Below, one piece after another: positions 9,101 to 18,876 of a DNA stretch of 64,000 nucleotides. Numbering within the stretch: the stretch's first letter is position 1; each line of letters starts with the position of its first letter. Below the pieces are notes generated by a model that worked only from the letters and a program-made list of their open reading frames with translations, searched no databases and was not told where the DNA came from. The translations under genes and the position numbers were made by a program. This stretch comes from Mesorhizobium loti CJ3sym (GTDB lineage: Bacteria; Pseudomonadota; Alphaproteobacteria; Rhizobiales; Rhizobiaceae): NCBI RefSeq assembly GCF_000472785.1, contig NZ_AXAL01000007.1:124001-188000 (forward strand). Reading direction: 5' to 3'.

Positions 9101-12100
9101 TCCAGCGCACGGCTCAGCATGTTGCGGCCTTCGGTCAGTTTGCCGACATGACCGGCGATGATGCCGTCGATATCGCCGCGGCTTTCGGTCAGCTTCTGCA
9201 GGTCCGCTTCAAGCGCGCGCTTGAGAATGTCGCGGCCTTCGGCGAGCTTCTCGACCTGGCCGGCGACCAGACCATCGATGCTGGAGCGGCTTTCGGCCAG
9301 CTTGGCCAGATCCGCTTCGAGGGCGCGCTTGAGAACGTCGCGCCCTTCAGCCAGTTTCTCCACTTGGCCGGCGACCAGACCGTCGATGCTCGAACGGCTT
9401 TCGGCCAGCTTGGCAAGATCGTCCTCGAGCGCCTTCGATAGCGTCGAACGATCCTGAACGAGCCTTTCCGCATGGCTATTTACCAGGCCGCTGACACCTT
9501 CAAGGTCGGCTTCCAGAGCGCGCGCGAACTGTGCGCGGTCATCGACAAGCTTCTGTGACTGGTCGGCAACCGTGCCTCTGATCGTGTTGAGGTCGGCTTC
9601 CAGCGCGCGCTTGAGGATATCTCGGCCTTCGGCAAGCTTCTCGACCTGACCTGAAACCAGCCCGTCGATACCCGAGCGGCTCTCCGCCAGTTTGGCGAGA
9701 TCGTCTTCCAACGCCTTGGAAAGTGCCGAACGATCCTGGACGAGCCTTTCGGCGTGGTTGTTCACCAGTCCGCTGACGTTTCCGAGGTCGACTTCCAATG
9801 CTTTCGACAGGGTCGAGCGGTCCTGAACGATCCGTTCGGAGTGGCTGTTGACGAGGCTATTGACGCTTTCAAGATCCGCTTCGAGCGCCCGGGCGAACTG
9901 AGCGCGGTCGTCGACCAGCTTCTGCGACTGGTCGGCAACGGTGTTCTTGATCGTGCTGAGGTCGGCTTCCAGGGCACGCCGCAGGATGTCGCGGCCTTCC
10001 GACAGCTTTTCGACCTGACCAGCGACCAAGCCGTCGATGCTGGAGCGACTGTCGGCCAGCTTGGCGAGGTCGTCCTCGAGAGCCTTCGACAAGGTAGAAC
10101 GATCCTGGACCAGCCTGTTCATATGGTCGGCGATGACGCTGTTCACATTCTGCAGGTCGGCTTCCAGGACCCGCGAAAGCTGTCCGCGATCCTCCGCCAG
10201 CCTTTCCGACTGGCTCGATATGACAGTCTTGATTGTGTTGAGGTCGGATTCCAGCGCGCGCTTGAGGATGTCGCGGCCCTCTGCCAGCTTCTCGACCTGG
10301 CCGGCGACGAGGCCGTCGATGCTCGAGCGGCTTTCGGCCAGCTTGGCAAGGTCGGCTTCGAGCGTCTGCGACAGCAGGCTGCGGTCGCTGACAAGCCTGC
10401 CCGAATGATCGTCGAGAAGGCCCCTGATGCCCGAGAGGTCGTTCTCGAGAGAACGGCCGAGCTGGGTGCGGTCTTCCGCAATCTTTGCCGAATGGGTCTC
10501 GATCAGGCTCTTGATGCCGACAATGTCGTTTTCCAGAGCCTTGGCGAGCACCGCACGGCCTTCGGCGATCTTCTCGACCTGGCCGGCGACCAGACCATCG
10601 ATGCTGGCGCGGCTGTCGGACAGTTTGCCGAGGTCTGCTTCCAGGGCGCGCGACAGGATGTTGCGGCCTTCGGCCAATTTTCCTACATGGCCTGCGACCA
10701 TTTCATCAATGATCGTACGGGCTTGAACGAGTTTCCCGGAGTCTTCATTGAGAGCCAGCGAGAGCCGGTTGCGGCCTTCCTCCAGCCTTTCGAGATGGCT
10801 GCCGAGCGACGCATCGATGGCAGCGCGCGATTCGTTGACCTTGCGCAGATCCTCTTCGAGGGCACGCGCGATCAGGGTGCGGCCTTCGGCCAGCTTCTGC
10901 ACCTGGTTGGTTACCGCGGCATCGATGCCGGCGCGGCCCTCGGCGAACTTCGCCAGGTCCGCCTGCATGGCGGACGCCATGCGCTCGCGGCTTTCGGACA
11001 GCTTGCGGCTGTGGTTTTCGACGGCTTCCTCGATGCCGACGCGGGCGTCGGCAAGCCGCTGGATATCGCTGTCGAAGGAACGCGAGACGACATGACGCGC
11101 CGCTTCCATGCGGCCGGCGAAGTCGCTGGCGCGGGCTTCGAGCATGCTCGAAGTCGAGGTGACGATGTCGGCCATATCGGCGCCGATCTGGGTCTTGCCC
11201 TGATCGATCATCGCGGAAAGCGTATCCTTGCTCTCGGCGAAGGTGTGGGCGATCTCGCGGGCGCGCTCGACCAGCGTCTCGTTGATCTGGCGGGCGCGGG
11301 CCTCGAGAGCGGCGTTGAGCTTCTGCGTGCCGGTGTCCAGCGCTTCGGCGCGGGTCTGGAATTCGCTGATCAGCGCCTGGCCGCGTTCGGCCAGCGTGCG
11401 CTCGATGCCGTTGAGGCTGGCTTCGAACTCCGAATTGAGGGTGCGCGCGGCGCCGCCAAGCAGCGACACCATGCCGGTGGTGCGATCGTCGAGCAGATCG
11501 GTCAGCGACCGGGTCAAGCCGTCCGTCGTATCCGTCAGTTTGGCAATGCGCGTGTCGAGCAGGCTGGCGAAGGCCTCACCAGAGGTCGACAGCCGGTCGG
11601 TGATGTTGTCGAGGCGGCCTTCCACCGAATCGAAGATCGACATCGAGCTTTCATTGATGCGGTCGATCAACGTGTCGCCGGAATTGGTGATCGTCATCGA
11701 CAGCTTGGTCGATGCGTTGAGGATCGAGTCGCGGATGATGTCGCTGGCAGCGCCGATTTCATCCCGAAGCGTCTCATGCGCCCCCGAAATCGAGGCGCGG
11801 ACCCGCTCGGCATGGGTGACGACCGCCTCGCGCTCGCTGCCGAGCCCGTCAACGAGCGAACGGATACGGGTTTCGTTTTCCGAATAGGAGCGCTCGATCT
11901 GGTTGACTTCGCTGTGGACCAGCGTTTCCAGTTCCACGGCGCGGGCAAGCGTGCGTTCGATGCCTTCGCCCATGGCCGCCACCTCGCGGCGAACGGCCTG
12001 GCCGATCATCATGACGCGATCCTGCGCCATGTTTTCCGGCTCGGTCAGACGGAAAGCCACCTCGGTCATCGACTGCGCGGCAATGCGCATGTCCTGGGCG

Positions 12101-12684
12101 CGGCGAATCATGGCCGCGAAGGCCCAGAACAGGATGACGGGTACGATCGCCGCGATCGCGAGGCCAATCAGCTCGGGACGGGCAAGGAGCTGGTCAAGCG
12201 TGCGGATCCGCCAGATGGTCGGTCCAAACAAAAGGTTGGCCAGCCCGCCGGCGCCCGCGATCCAGGCGAGCGAGACAAAGGCAATAATCCAGTAGACGGT
12301 GTTGGAGGCACGCCTGTTTAGGCTGTGCAGGAGCGTCTTGTAGTCCTTCTGGCGATCGTCGTTGGCCGGCGCGAAACCTGCTGGCTGGGTGGCATTGCGT
12401 GTTTCAACGGGGCGCAGCTCGGCGGGCTTGGCCTTTGGGGCGGATTTCACGGCCTGATTGGTGATAGGGGCCTGATTGGCGGCGGGCGCCGGCTTCTGGC
12501 TGCGTCCCTCGCGTGCCAGCTCGTCGGCGGCCTGCGATATCTGTGCTTCCAGATCTTCCATCGAAGCCGCGATGTCGAGGTCACCGCTGCCGGCATCGCT
12601 GCTGAGGTCGAGATCGAGCGCTTTTTCCAGTTCCCTGGCCACGTCGCTGTCGAGAGTTCTCGTCGTCGTTGGTTTCTTTGCCAT
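6127..12684 (-). CDS. rgsE: RgsE/GPR-like giant polar-growth coiled-coil membrane protein
   Basis: This 2185-residue protein has an acidic N-terminus, a Pro/Ala-rich linker, two membrane helices at about 129-153 and 172-193, and then some 1,700 residues of almost continuous helical repeats. A Pro-rich linker (around PAPQAPAARPAEPPRR) and a conserved C-terminal domain (SIELWNRYRRGERDVFTRRLYTLKG) follow. This matches the growth pole ring protein GPR of Agrobacterium and RgsE of Sinorhizobium, about 2,100-residue proteins needed for unipolar growth in Rhizobiales. The central part repeats ALEADLAKLAESRSSIDG-type modules of 29 or 36 residues; another region repeats ARAEDTADQLAARAGEIAGTF-type units. 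Start: ATG at 12684 (MAKKPTTT) follows GAAGG; the open frame extends 39 codons further upstream without a better site. Identity is from memory of the family's architecture. Confidence 0.82.
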   Translation of the reverse strand: MAKKPTTTRTLDSDVARELEKALDLDLSSDAGSGDLDIAASMEDLEAQISQAADELAREGRSQKPAPAANQAPITNQAVKSAPKAKPAELRPVETRNATQPAGFAPANDDRQKDYKTLLHSLNRRASNTVYWIIAFVSLAWIAGAGGLANLLFGPTIWRIRTLDQLLARPELIGLAIAAIVPVILFWAFAAMIRRAQDMRIAAQSMTEVAFRLTEPENMAQDRVMMIGQAVRREVAAMGEGIERTLARAVELETLVHSEVNQIERSYSENETRIRSLVDGLGSEREAVVTHAERVRASISGAHETLRDEIGAASDIIRDSILNASTKLSMTITNSGDTLIDRINESSMSIFDSVEGRLDNITDRLSTSGEAFASLLDTRIAKLTDTTDGLTRSLTDLLDDRTTGMVSLLGGAARTLNSEFEASLNGIERTLAERGQALISEFQTRAEALDTGTQKLNAALEARARQINETLVERAREIAHTFAESKDTLSAMIDQGKTQIGADMADIVTSTSSMLEARASDFAGRMEAARHVVSRSFDSDIQRLADARVGIEEAVENHSRKLSESRERMASAMQADLAKFAEGRAGIDAAVTNQVQKLAEGRTLIARALEEDLRKVNESRAAIDASLGSHLERLEEGRNRLSLALNEDSGKLVQARTIIDEMVAGHVGKLAEGRNILSRALEADLGKLSDSRASIDGLVAGQVEKIAEGRAVLAKALENDIVGIKSLIETHSAKIAEDRTQLGRSLENDLSGIRGLLDDHSGRLVSDRSLLSQTLEADLAKLAESRSSIDGLVAGQVEKLAEGRDILKRALESDLNTIKTVISSQSERLAEDRGQLSRVLEADLQNVNSVIADHMNRLVQDRSTLSKALEDDLAKLADSRSSIDGLVAGQVEKLSEGRDILRRALEADLSTIKNTVADQSQKLVDDRAQFARALEADLESVNSLVNSHSERIVQDRSTLSKALEVDLGNVSGLVNNHAERLVQDRSALSKALEDDLAKLAESRSGIDGLVSGQVEKLAEGRDILKRALEADLNTIRGTVADQSQKLVDDRAQFARALEADLEGVSGLVNSHAERLVQDRSTLSKALEDDLAKLAESRSSIDGLVAGQVEKLAEGRDVLKRALEADLAKLAESRSSIDGLVAGQVEKLAEGRDILKRALEADLQKLTESRGDIDGIIAGHVGKLTEGRNMLSRALEDDLVKLADTRKDVDRSLSGHIDQIAARSTDISAAIAADVEKIEQAFSRQTGIIEERSGTMERALSTGVDNVRSVLEKSAVFVAGALREKVLEVTSTLHEQAGAAFSDADRKIAERAEQTSAALLARAEDIARTFEEADRRLHARAEDTSNALLARADDTSSTLLARAHETADQLAARAGEIAGTFDLADQKLAARAQDTADQLAARASEIAGTFDAADQKLVARAVETAQSLAARAGDILRNFESADQRLGMRIGESAEALAARASDLGRIFDAADQQLVSRIAEGSDALSSRASEIGRIFDDADQRLVSRIADSSSTIGEHAQTIVGAFASTEQRVADRARQTGQEMAVHAREIEQALAGADERLASSAAAAAARVEEQIASVENRLAYTTEAMGQRLNEQVSTAEAQLVSRANVIAETFTAVGQHIGQSTNDAAKTIGANTRELNTMLAARSAEMAKILDETARPLVERFAQGGSELQKSMEEVTERATEKLRSENAALVNALANRTAETLSAVEGARSSLSDSVADLIGRMTKSSSQLGQLIEQAAVNLGQVDERLSGSTQSFAATTEKAAQTFASSARLVDSNTTRLTELSSSTLREVASIATKFDEHSRLLSSASDLLSSAQSNLEHTLERQSSLEDLAVGLVKKSEDLERVMRSFENLVGQTLQNAEGKTMESADKIRIAITDVVDSATKRFADATEEMRRTAGSIKSELDLTRAELKKGVIEMPEEAKESTSAIRRAVSEQINALKELSDIVAKSGRGGDTSEPRNLRPAPQAPAARPAEPPRRAPAPQPELRTPQAPLGGAALRGTLDLERPAEAAPRPRPDANTRTPQGGWVRDLLTAASTDADLRPAAPSAPAEAPRAAPAQRSPAHVVESLNSLSVDIARAIDHDASIELWNRYRRGERDVFTRRLYTLKGQQTFDEIRRKYQGEAEFRAAVDRYCDDFEKLLKDVSRNDRDNVMAQTYLTSDTGKVYTMLAHASGRLH
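9190..10345 (-). repeat. In-frame tandem DNA repeats inside the rgsE-like gene (108-bp and 282-bp periods)
   Basis: The codons for SIDGL recur at 9275, 9383, 9665, 10034 and 10316. The gaps are 108, 282, 369 and 282 bp. The 282-bp unit encodes 94 residues made of modules of 36, 29 and 29 residues; the 369-bp gap is the same unit plus one extra 29-residue module (87 bp). All gaps are multiples of three, so copy number can change without breaking the frame. Neighbouring units are almost identical in DNA, suggesting recent duplication. Boundaries are approximate. Confidence 0.85.
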
Positions 12685-12941
12685 GCCTTCGCTACCCTGT
12701 ACTAGCTGCCGCGGGCTTATAATTGTCTTTGTCGTACCCCCGCGCAGGAGGCTGAAAATGGACCCTCGTATCGTAATGACACAGGGGGGTAAAGAAAACA
12801 TGCATTCCGCGAGATACGTAAAACTTTAAATATAAGGTTAACGGAAGCGTGATTTGGACGCCGCTTTCGCAACATTTTTCCAGGCCATTCATTAACCCGT
12901 TGTCCACTGGATTCGCCTAGTTTTTCAGGCGATCGAAGAAA

Positions 12942-13325
12942 ATGGAGTTCGAGTTCATGCGTGGCGAAAGCGGCATTGCCTTTTCAATGCCCGGGGGCGA
13001 CGTATCGGGAACGAGGCAGTCCCGACCAGTCGATTTGGCACATCTTGCCCGACAGACGATGGGTGACCGAGCTCTTGAGCAAGAGGTGCTGGCGCTGTTT
13101 GTACAGCAGGCACTGTCGGTGCGCGACAAAATAGTCGATGCCGGCATCAAGGACCGACTGGTGCTGGCGCATGGGCTGAAGGGGTCGGCTCGCGGTGTGG
13201 GCGCCTTCGCCATCGCCGATTGCGCCACCGAGATCGAGCTGCGGCCGGAGGACAGCCAGACGCTCAGGCGGCTTGGCAAGCTGATCGACGAGGTGCGCGA
13301 TTTCATCGCCGCCATCAATCGCTAG
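12942..13325 (+). CDS. Histidine phosphotransfer (Hpt) domain protein
   Basis: This is a small 127-residue protein with one Hpt domain. The phosphorylatable histidine is H77 in LAHGLKGSARGVGA, inside the usual four-helix pattern (ALEQEVLALFVQQA, KLIDEVRDFIAAI). It would carry phosphate between a hybrid kinase and a response regulator in the cytoplasm. The start at 12942 has GAAGA upstream; an in-frame ATG at 12957 is possible and would not affect the domain. It is divergent from the rgsE-like gene with about 257 bp between start codons. No kinase or receiver gene is adjacent, so its partners are unknown. Confidence 0.85.
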   Translation: MEFEFMRGESGIAFSMPGGDVSGTRQSRPVDLAHLARQTMGDRALEQEVLALFVQQALSVRDKIVDAGIKDRLVLAHGLKGSARGVGAFAIADCATEIELRPEDSQTLRRLGKLIDEVRDFIAAINR

Positions 13326-13424
13326 GCCGGTTTGCGGAAAAACGTCACGGAGCGGCGCTTTCGCGCGACAGTTGACTTGTCAGCCGGAGTGATTATCTCG
13401 GCGGTAACTCCCTTCAGGTGACAA

Positions 13425-13745
13425 ATGACCAAGCTGACCTTCATCGCCCATGACGGCACACATTTCGACATGGATGCCGAAAACGGCTCGACGGTGATGG
13501 AGAATGCCATCCGCAACGCCGTGCCGGGCATCGAGGCGGAGTGCGGTGGCGCCTGCGCCTGCGCAACCTGCCACGTCTATGTCGATGAGGCATGGACGGC
13601 GGAAGTCGGCGAGCCGGAAGCGATGGAGGAGGACATGCTGGACTTCGCCTACGACGTCCAGCCGAATTCGCGGCTGTCCTGCCAGATCAAGGTGCGCGAC
13701 GCGCTCGACGGGCTGGTGGTGCGGGTGCCGGAGCGCCAGGGCTAA
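13425..13745 (+). CDS. [2Fe-2S] ferredoxin, adrenodoxin type
   Basis: This 106-residue electron carrier has the adrenodoxin-type cluster motif C40-x5-C46-x2-C49 and a fourth ligand C86 (LSCQIKV). An extra cysteine (C44) lies within the loop. The C-terminal [11 protein letters not shown] is typical of bacterial ferredoxins of the FdVI/ISC type. The next gene encodes a ferredoxin-NADP reductase, so the two may form an electron-transfer pair, though a palindromic repeat lies between them. The start ATG follows TCAGGTGAC. Confidence 0.92.
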   Translation: MTKLTFIAHDGTHFDMDAENGSTVMENAIRNAVPGIEAECGGACACATCHVYVDEAWTAEVGEPEAMEEDMLDFAYDVQPNSRLSCQIKVRDALDGLVVRVPERQG

Positions 13746-15190
<1,445 letters not shown>

Positions 15191-15199
15191 ATTAGGCCC

Positions 15200-16681
15200 T
15201 TACTCCGCCAGGATCGGCGCCGGATTGTCGACATGGCCGCGAAGCTCTTTCTCGGGCATCAGCGTCAGCGTGATGAGCCCCAGCACTAAAGTCGCGGCCG
15301 CGACGAGAAAGATCATCACGAAGGGTTGGACCGATGCGACATGTCCAGCCACCTGCACGCCTTCGCCGGCCAATGGCAACCCATAGCCCAGGGCGACGGC
15401 GCCGAGTATCGCGACACCCAATGCACTGCCCAGCGAACGCAGGAAGGTCAGCACGCCCGTCGCCACGCCAAGGTGTATGCGATCGACAGCGTTCTGCACG
15501 GAGACGGTGGTTACCGGGAATGTCGTGCCGGTTCCCAGTCCGATACAGATGGTCAGGACTTCGACGACAATCAGCGATGCATGGCCGGCAACAAAGGCCA
15601 GCAGGCCCATGCACGCCGAGGCGAAGATGACGCCGGTCATCGCGATGCGCTTGTAGTGGGTGAAGCGGGGTATCAGGCGGCCGCTGGAAGCGGCCCCGCC
15701 AACGGTTCCAAGCAGAAGGCCAAGCATTGCGATGCCGGACTGGCTGGCCGTCAGGCCAAGTATCGACTGGAGATAGACAGGCAGGTAGACGGCAACGCCG
15801 ACGCTGGAGGCCTGGAACAGGAACATTGACAGAGTGCCGGCGAGCACGATCGGATTGCCCAGCACCTCGAGCGAGATGAGCGGTTCGGCGGCTCGCATGA
15901 GGCGCAAGGCGAAGGCGCTCCAGAAAACAGCGGAGCAGGCCAGGACGCCGATGACTTCCGGAGAGATCCAGGGATAGGCGCTGCCACCCCAGTTCAGTGC
16001 CAGCAGCAGCAGGGCCGTGGCCACGATGAGAAGCAACGCGCCAAGACCATCGATGCTGTGGTTCTTGGCGGCGATCGGCAGTTTCTTGAGTGGCTTGTTG
16101 ATGATTGCCATCGCAACGAAACCCAGCGGGATGTTGATCCAGAAGATCAGCGACCAGTGCAGATGTTGCGCGAAAGTGCCGCCCAGCAGCGGCCCGGCGA
16201 CGCTGGCGACGGCCCACGTACCGGAGAACCAAGCCGCGTAGCGCGCGCGCTCGCGCGGCGGAACAAGGTCTCCGACCACGGTCTGCGTCAGTGCGAAAAG
16301 GCCGCCGCCACCGGCACCCTGGATGGCGCGTCCGAGGACCAGGACGAACATGTTGGGAGCCAGTGCGCTAACCAGCGATCCGAGGAGAAAGATAAGGATT
16401 GCCGCATAGACGGTCGGCCGGCGGCCATAGACATCGGAAATCTTGCCGTAGAGGGGCGCAACGGCAGTTGCCGTCAGAAGGTAGCCGGTAACGATCCACG
16501 GCAGGTATTCGGCATGGCCGAGCGATCGCCCGATAGTCGGCATAGCGGGCGCGACGATGGTCTGATCGAGCGCGGCCAGCAGCATCGATAGCAGCACGCC
16601 GCCGATGATGGCGTTCTTCTCGCGTTCGGTCAGTGGCGTTGCGGCAGCCGCGATGGTCTGCTTATCGACAGCCTGGTCCAT
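15200..16681 (-). CDS. DHA2-family MFS multidrug efflux transporter (EmrB/QacA type)
   Basis: This 493-residue membrane protein has about 14 hydrophobic helices. Motif D1 is seen as LDQTIVAPAMPTIGRSLG near the N-terminus, motif A as GKISDVYGRRPTVY, and motif C-like glycines as WVASVAGPLLGGTFAQ. It most likely exports drugs or other small hydrophobic compounds with proton exchange. ATG 16681 (MDQAVDKQ) was chosen because it places a short cytoplasmic tail before helix 1; the long upstream open frame is Arg/Ser-rich and looks non-coding. It is convergent with the reductase gene. Confidence 0.85.
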   Translation of the reverse strand: MDQAVDKQTIAAAATPLTEREKNAIIGGVLLSMLLAALDQTIVAPAMPTIGRSLGHAEYLPWIVTGYLLTATAVAPLYGKISDVYGRRPTVYAAILIFLLGSLVSALAPNMFVLVLGRAIQGAGGGGLFALTQTVVGDLVPPRERARYAAWFSGTWAVASVAGPLLGGTFAQHLHWSLIFWINIPLGFVAMAIINKPLKKLPIAAKNHSIDGLGALLLIVATALLLLALNWGGSAYPWISPEVIGVLACSAVFWSAFALRLMRAAEPLISLEVLGNPIVLAGTLSMFLFQASSVGVAVYLPVYLQSILGLTASQSGIAMLGLLLGTVGGAASSGRLIPRFTHYKRIAMTGVIFASACMGLLAFVAGHASLIVVEVLTICIGLGTGTTFPVTTVSVQNAVDRIHLGVATGVLTFLRSLGSALGVAILGAVALGYGLPLAGEGVQVAGHVASVQPFVMIFLVAAATLVLGLITLTLMPEKELRGHVDNPAPILAE

Positions 16682-16880
16682 AGTCTTGTCCGTGTGTTTG
16701 CGCGCTACGCGTTCACCGATTGGGCTTGCCTGGTGCATCCGCGGCGCGATCGATCGTGGTGCTCGTGCTTCGAGGGTTGTGTCCTGCCAACCCCGTGATA
16801 TGTCGTTCCGTATAAGCCGATTTCGACCCCTGCTCGAAAATTTTTCGAAGCTGGCACTACGCTTCGGCCCGCTTGGCTTG

Positions 16881-16906
16881 CGTCGGCGCCATTGAGTGCG
16901 CCGACG
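16881..16906 (-). terminator. Stem-loop after the DUF922 gene
   Basis: CGTCGGCGC (16881-16889) and GCGCCGACG (16898-16906) form a perfect 9-bp stem with an 8-base loop, 4 bp beyond the stop of the minus-strand DUF922 gene. There is no U-run, so it may act as an RNA-end stabiliser or a weak terminator rather than a classic intrinsic terminator. Confidence 0.5.
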
Positions 16907-16910
16907 AAAT

Positions 16911-17534
16911 TCAGGCCGGTGGCGGCAGCTGGCCGTTCTCGATGCGCTCGATGCGATAGCGCATGAGCCGCAGGATACGGCTTTCGAAATTGACGCTTTC
17001 GACGCGGTCGAACTGCACCTGGGCGCGGTCGTGCCTGGCGAGGACGGCGGCGGTGATCTCGGCCGCCTTGGCCTTGGCCGCATCGCAATCCTTCTGCGGA
17101 TAGGCCGCCTTCAGCGCGTCTTCCAGTTCGCGGGCGTGGTTCTTGGCTATCTCGACATGGCGTTCTTCGTGGCGCTTGATGTCGGCCGCCAGCGTGTCCC
17201 AGAACAGCTTCACTTCGGGGTCCGCCTTGCGTGGTCGGCGCCATTCCGGAAGGATGACCTTGACCTTGACGGTCACGGCCGCGTCGGCGATCCGGCAGGA
17301 ACTGGCCTGCCTTGCGTAGCTGATACGGGTGGTGAAGGCCATCTGGGTGGCCCCGGGGTGGCGCGAGCCCGTGCTTTTGACCTGGGGTCCGTGTGTGGAG
17401 AGCTGCTTCTCGATCTCGTCGAGCGTGCTGCCGCCGATGGAAAAATAGCTGTATGTTTTCACGAGATTGGCTGCGCCAGCCGGTACGGCGGTTACGGCAA
17501 GCAGCAGCACGCAGAGCAGGGATCGTTTCATCAT
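16911..17534 (-). CDS. DUF922 family secreted protein, putative Zn-dependent protease
   Basis: This 207-residue protein has a signal peptide (LLCVLLLAVTAVPAGAA, cleavage near residue 22) and a DUF922 domain. The motif HEERH at 122-126 fits the H-E-x-x-H zinc-binding site for which the family is called a putative metalloprotease. It should work in the periplasm. Start: ATG 17534 follows AGAGG by six bases; the adjacent ATG at 17531 is also possible. The open frame upstream of this overlaps folP on the opposite strand and is not coding. It is divergent from folP. Confidence 0.82.
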   Translation of the reverse strand: MMKRSLLCVLLLAVTAVPAGAANLVKTYSYFSIGGSTLDEIEKQLSTHGPQVKSTGSRHPGATQMAFTTRISYARQASSCRIADAAVTVKVKVILPEWRRPRKADPEVKLFWDTLAADIKRHEERHVEIAKNHARELEDALKAAYPQKDCDAAKAKAAEITAAVLARHDRAQVQFDRVESVNFESRILRLMRYRIERIENGQLPPPA

Positions 17535-17649
17535 ATTGCCTCTTCGACCACCTTGCTTTACGGCCGTTGCCGGCGCAACGGAATTGATCCTTTGCGGATC
17601 ACACATCGTTGATGAGCCCTTGGTTGATGAGCCCCATGGTTGATGAACA

Positions 17650-18513
17650 ATGACGGCGAGGCGATGGCAGCTGGCGCATGGACGCCATCTCGACCTTGGC
17701 GGCAAGGCCGTGATCGTCGGCATCCTCAACGTCACCCCCGACAGTTTTTCCGACGGCGGCCTGTTTGATGCTCCCGAAGCGGCGCTGGCCCAGGCGCGTC
17801 GCATGATCGGGGAGGGGGCCCGGATTATCGATGTCGGTGGAGAATCGACCCGGCCCGGTGCCGCCGCGGTGTCGGCCAGCGAGGAACAGGCGCGTATCCT
17901 GCCCCTGATCGAGGCGCTGGCGAAGGCCGGCGAGGTGCTGATTTCCGTAGACACCTATCGCGCCGAAACCGCGCGGCTTGCGGTGGCGGCCGGCGCCCAT
18001 ATCGTCAACGATGTCTGGGGCCTGCAGCGCGAGCCCGATATCGCGGATATCGCGGCCGAAACCGGTGCAGGGCTGATCATCATGCATACCGGGCGGGATC
18101 GCGAGAAACTGCCCGACGTGATCGCCGACCAGTTTGTTTTTCTGGAGAAATCGCTAGAGATCGCCCGTCACAGTGGCGTTGCGGACGACCACATCGTGCT
18201 TGACCCCGGATTTGGCTTTGCCAAGGAGACGGCGCAGGAGAATCTCGACTTGATGGCGCGGTTTTCCGAGCTTCATGCGCTCGGTTTTCCATTGATGGCC
18301 GGCACTTCGCGAAAACGCTTCATTGGCACCGTCACCGGTCGCGAGGCGGCCGATCGTGCTGCCGGGACGGCGGCAACCAGCGTCATTCTCAGGCTCAAGG
18401 GCGCGCATCTGTTTCGCGTCCATGATGTCGCAATCAACGTGGACGCGCTGGCCGTGGCGGATGCTATGCTGGCGCGGGAAACCGTCAGGTCGGACCACAG
18501 ATCGGAACGCTGA
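17650..18513 (+). CDS. folP: Dihydropteroate synthase
   Basis: FolP joins 6-hydroxymethyl-7,8-dihydropterin pyrophosphate to p-aminobenzoate in folate synthesis and is the sulfonamide target. The 287-residue protein has both signature blocks: ILNVTPDSFSDGG (near residues 25-37) and IIDVGGESTRPGA (near 58-70). The D-x-N of SVDTYRAE and VNDVWG, the LDPGFGFAKE segment and the SRKRF loop complete the TIM-barrel active site. It is the first gene of folP-folB-folK. Just upstream are short direct repeats of TTGATGAGCCC of no obvious role. Confidence 0.95.
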   Translation: MTARRWQLAHGRHLDLGGKAVIVGILNVTPDSFSDGGLFDAPEAALAQARRMIGEGARIIDVGGESTRPGAAAVSASEEQARILPLIEALAKAGEVLISVDTYRAETARLAVAAGAHIVNDVWGLQREPDIADIAAETGAGLIIMHTGRDREKLPDVIADQFVFLEKSLEIARHSGVADDHIVLDPGFGFAKETAQENLDLMARFSELHALGFPLMAGTSRKRFIGTVTGREAADRAAGTAATSVILRLKGAHLFRVHDVAINVDALAVADAMLARETVRSDHRSER

Positions 18514-18516
18514 GCC

Positions 18517-18876
18517 ATGTATGTCATCCGCATGAAGAACTGCGCCTTCTTTGCCCGGCACGGCGTGCTCGATGAGGAGGAGGCGCTTGGTCAGCGCTTT
18601 TATGTCGACGCTGAGCTCACCGTGGAACCCGGTCGCGCGCTCGTCGATGACGCCATCGGGGAAACCGTCAACTACGGTATTGCCTTCACGGTGATCGAGA
18701 AGATCATCACCGGGCAGCGGCGCTTCCTGATCGAAGCGTTGGCACTGGAAGTGGCAAAGGCGCTGACCGCACGCTTTCCGCAGATACGCAAGGCCGAGAT
18801 CACCGTGCGCAAGCCGAACGCACCGGTGCCCGGTGTGCTCGATTATGTCGAGGTGACCGTTGTCTGGCCAGAATAA
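18517..18876 (+). CDS. folB: Dihydroneopterin aldolase
   Basis: FolB converts 7,8-dihydroneopterin to 6-hydroxymethyl-dihydropterin and glycolaldehyde. The 119-residue length is normal for this octameric enzyme. Key features are the substrate-binding GVLDEEEALGQRFYVD region with the conserved Glu and the lysine in the C-terminal ITVRKPNAPVPG. It starts 3 bp after the folP stop and its 3' end overlaps folK. Confidence 0.94.
   Translation: MYVIRMKNCAFFARHGVLDEEEALGQRFYVDAELTVEPGRALVDDAIGETVNYGIAFTVIEKIITGQRRFLIEALALEVAKALTARFPQIRKAEITVRKPNAPVPGVLDYVEVTVVWPE

Noticed and set aside
9190-10345. Regular repeats considered as a CRISPR array
   Set aside because: The units are in-frame coding modules without unique spacers; they belong to the coiled-coil protein.
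9754-12321. Long plus-strand open frame (855 codons), and another at 7660-9441
   Set aside because: They lie exactly antisense to the rgsE-like gene. High GC and the repeated minus-strand codons keep the opposite frame open; the products have no known domain and no ribosome site.
12826-12842. TTAA-N8-TTAAC upstream of the rgsE-like gene, considered as a CtrA box
   Set aside because: The CtrA consensus needs seven bases between half-sites; here there are eight, so the match is not adequate.
17600-17648. Short direct repeats TTGATGAGCCC before folP, considered as a regulatory array
   Set aside because: Only two to three imperfect copies in about 30 bp next to the start; too little to distinguish from a small chance duplication.
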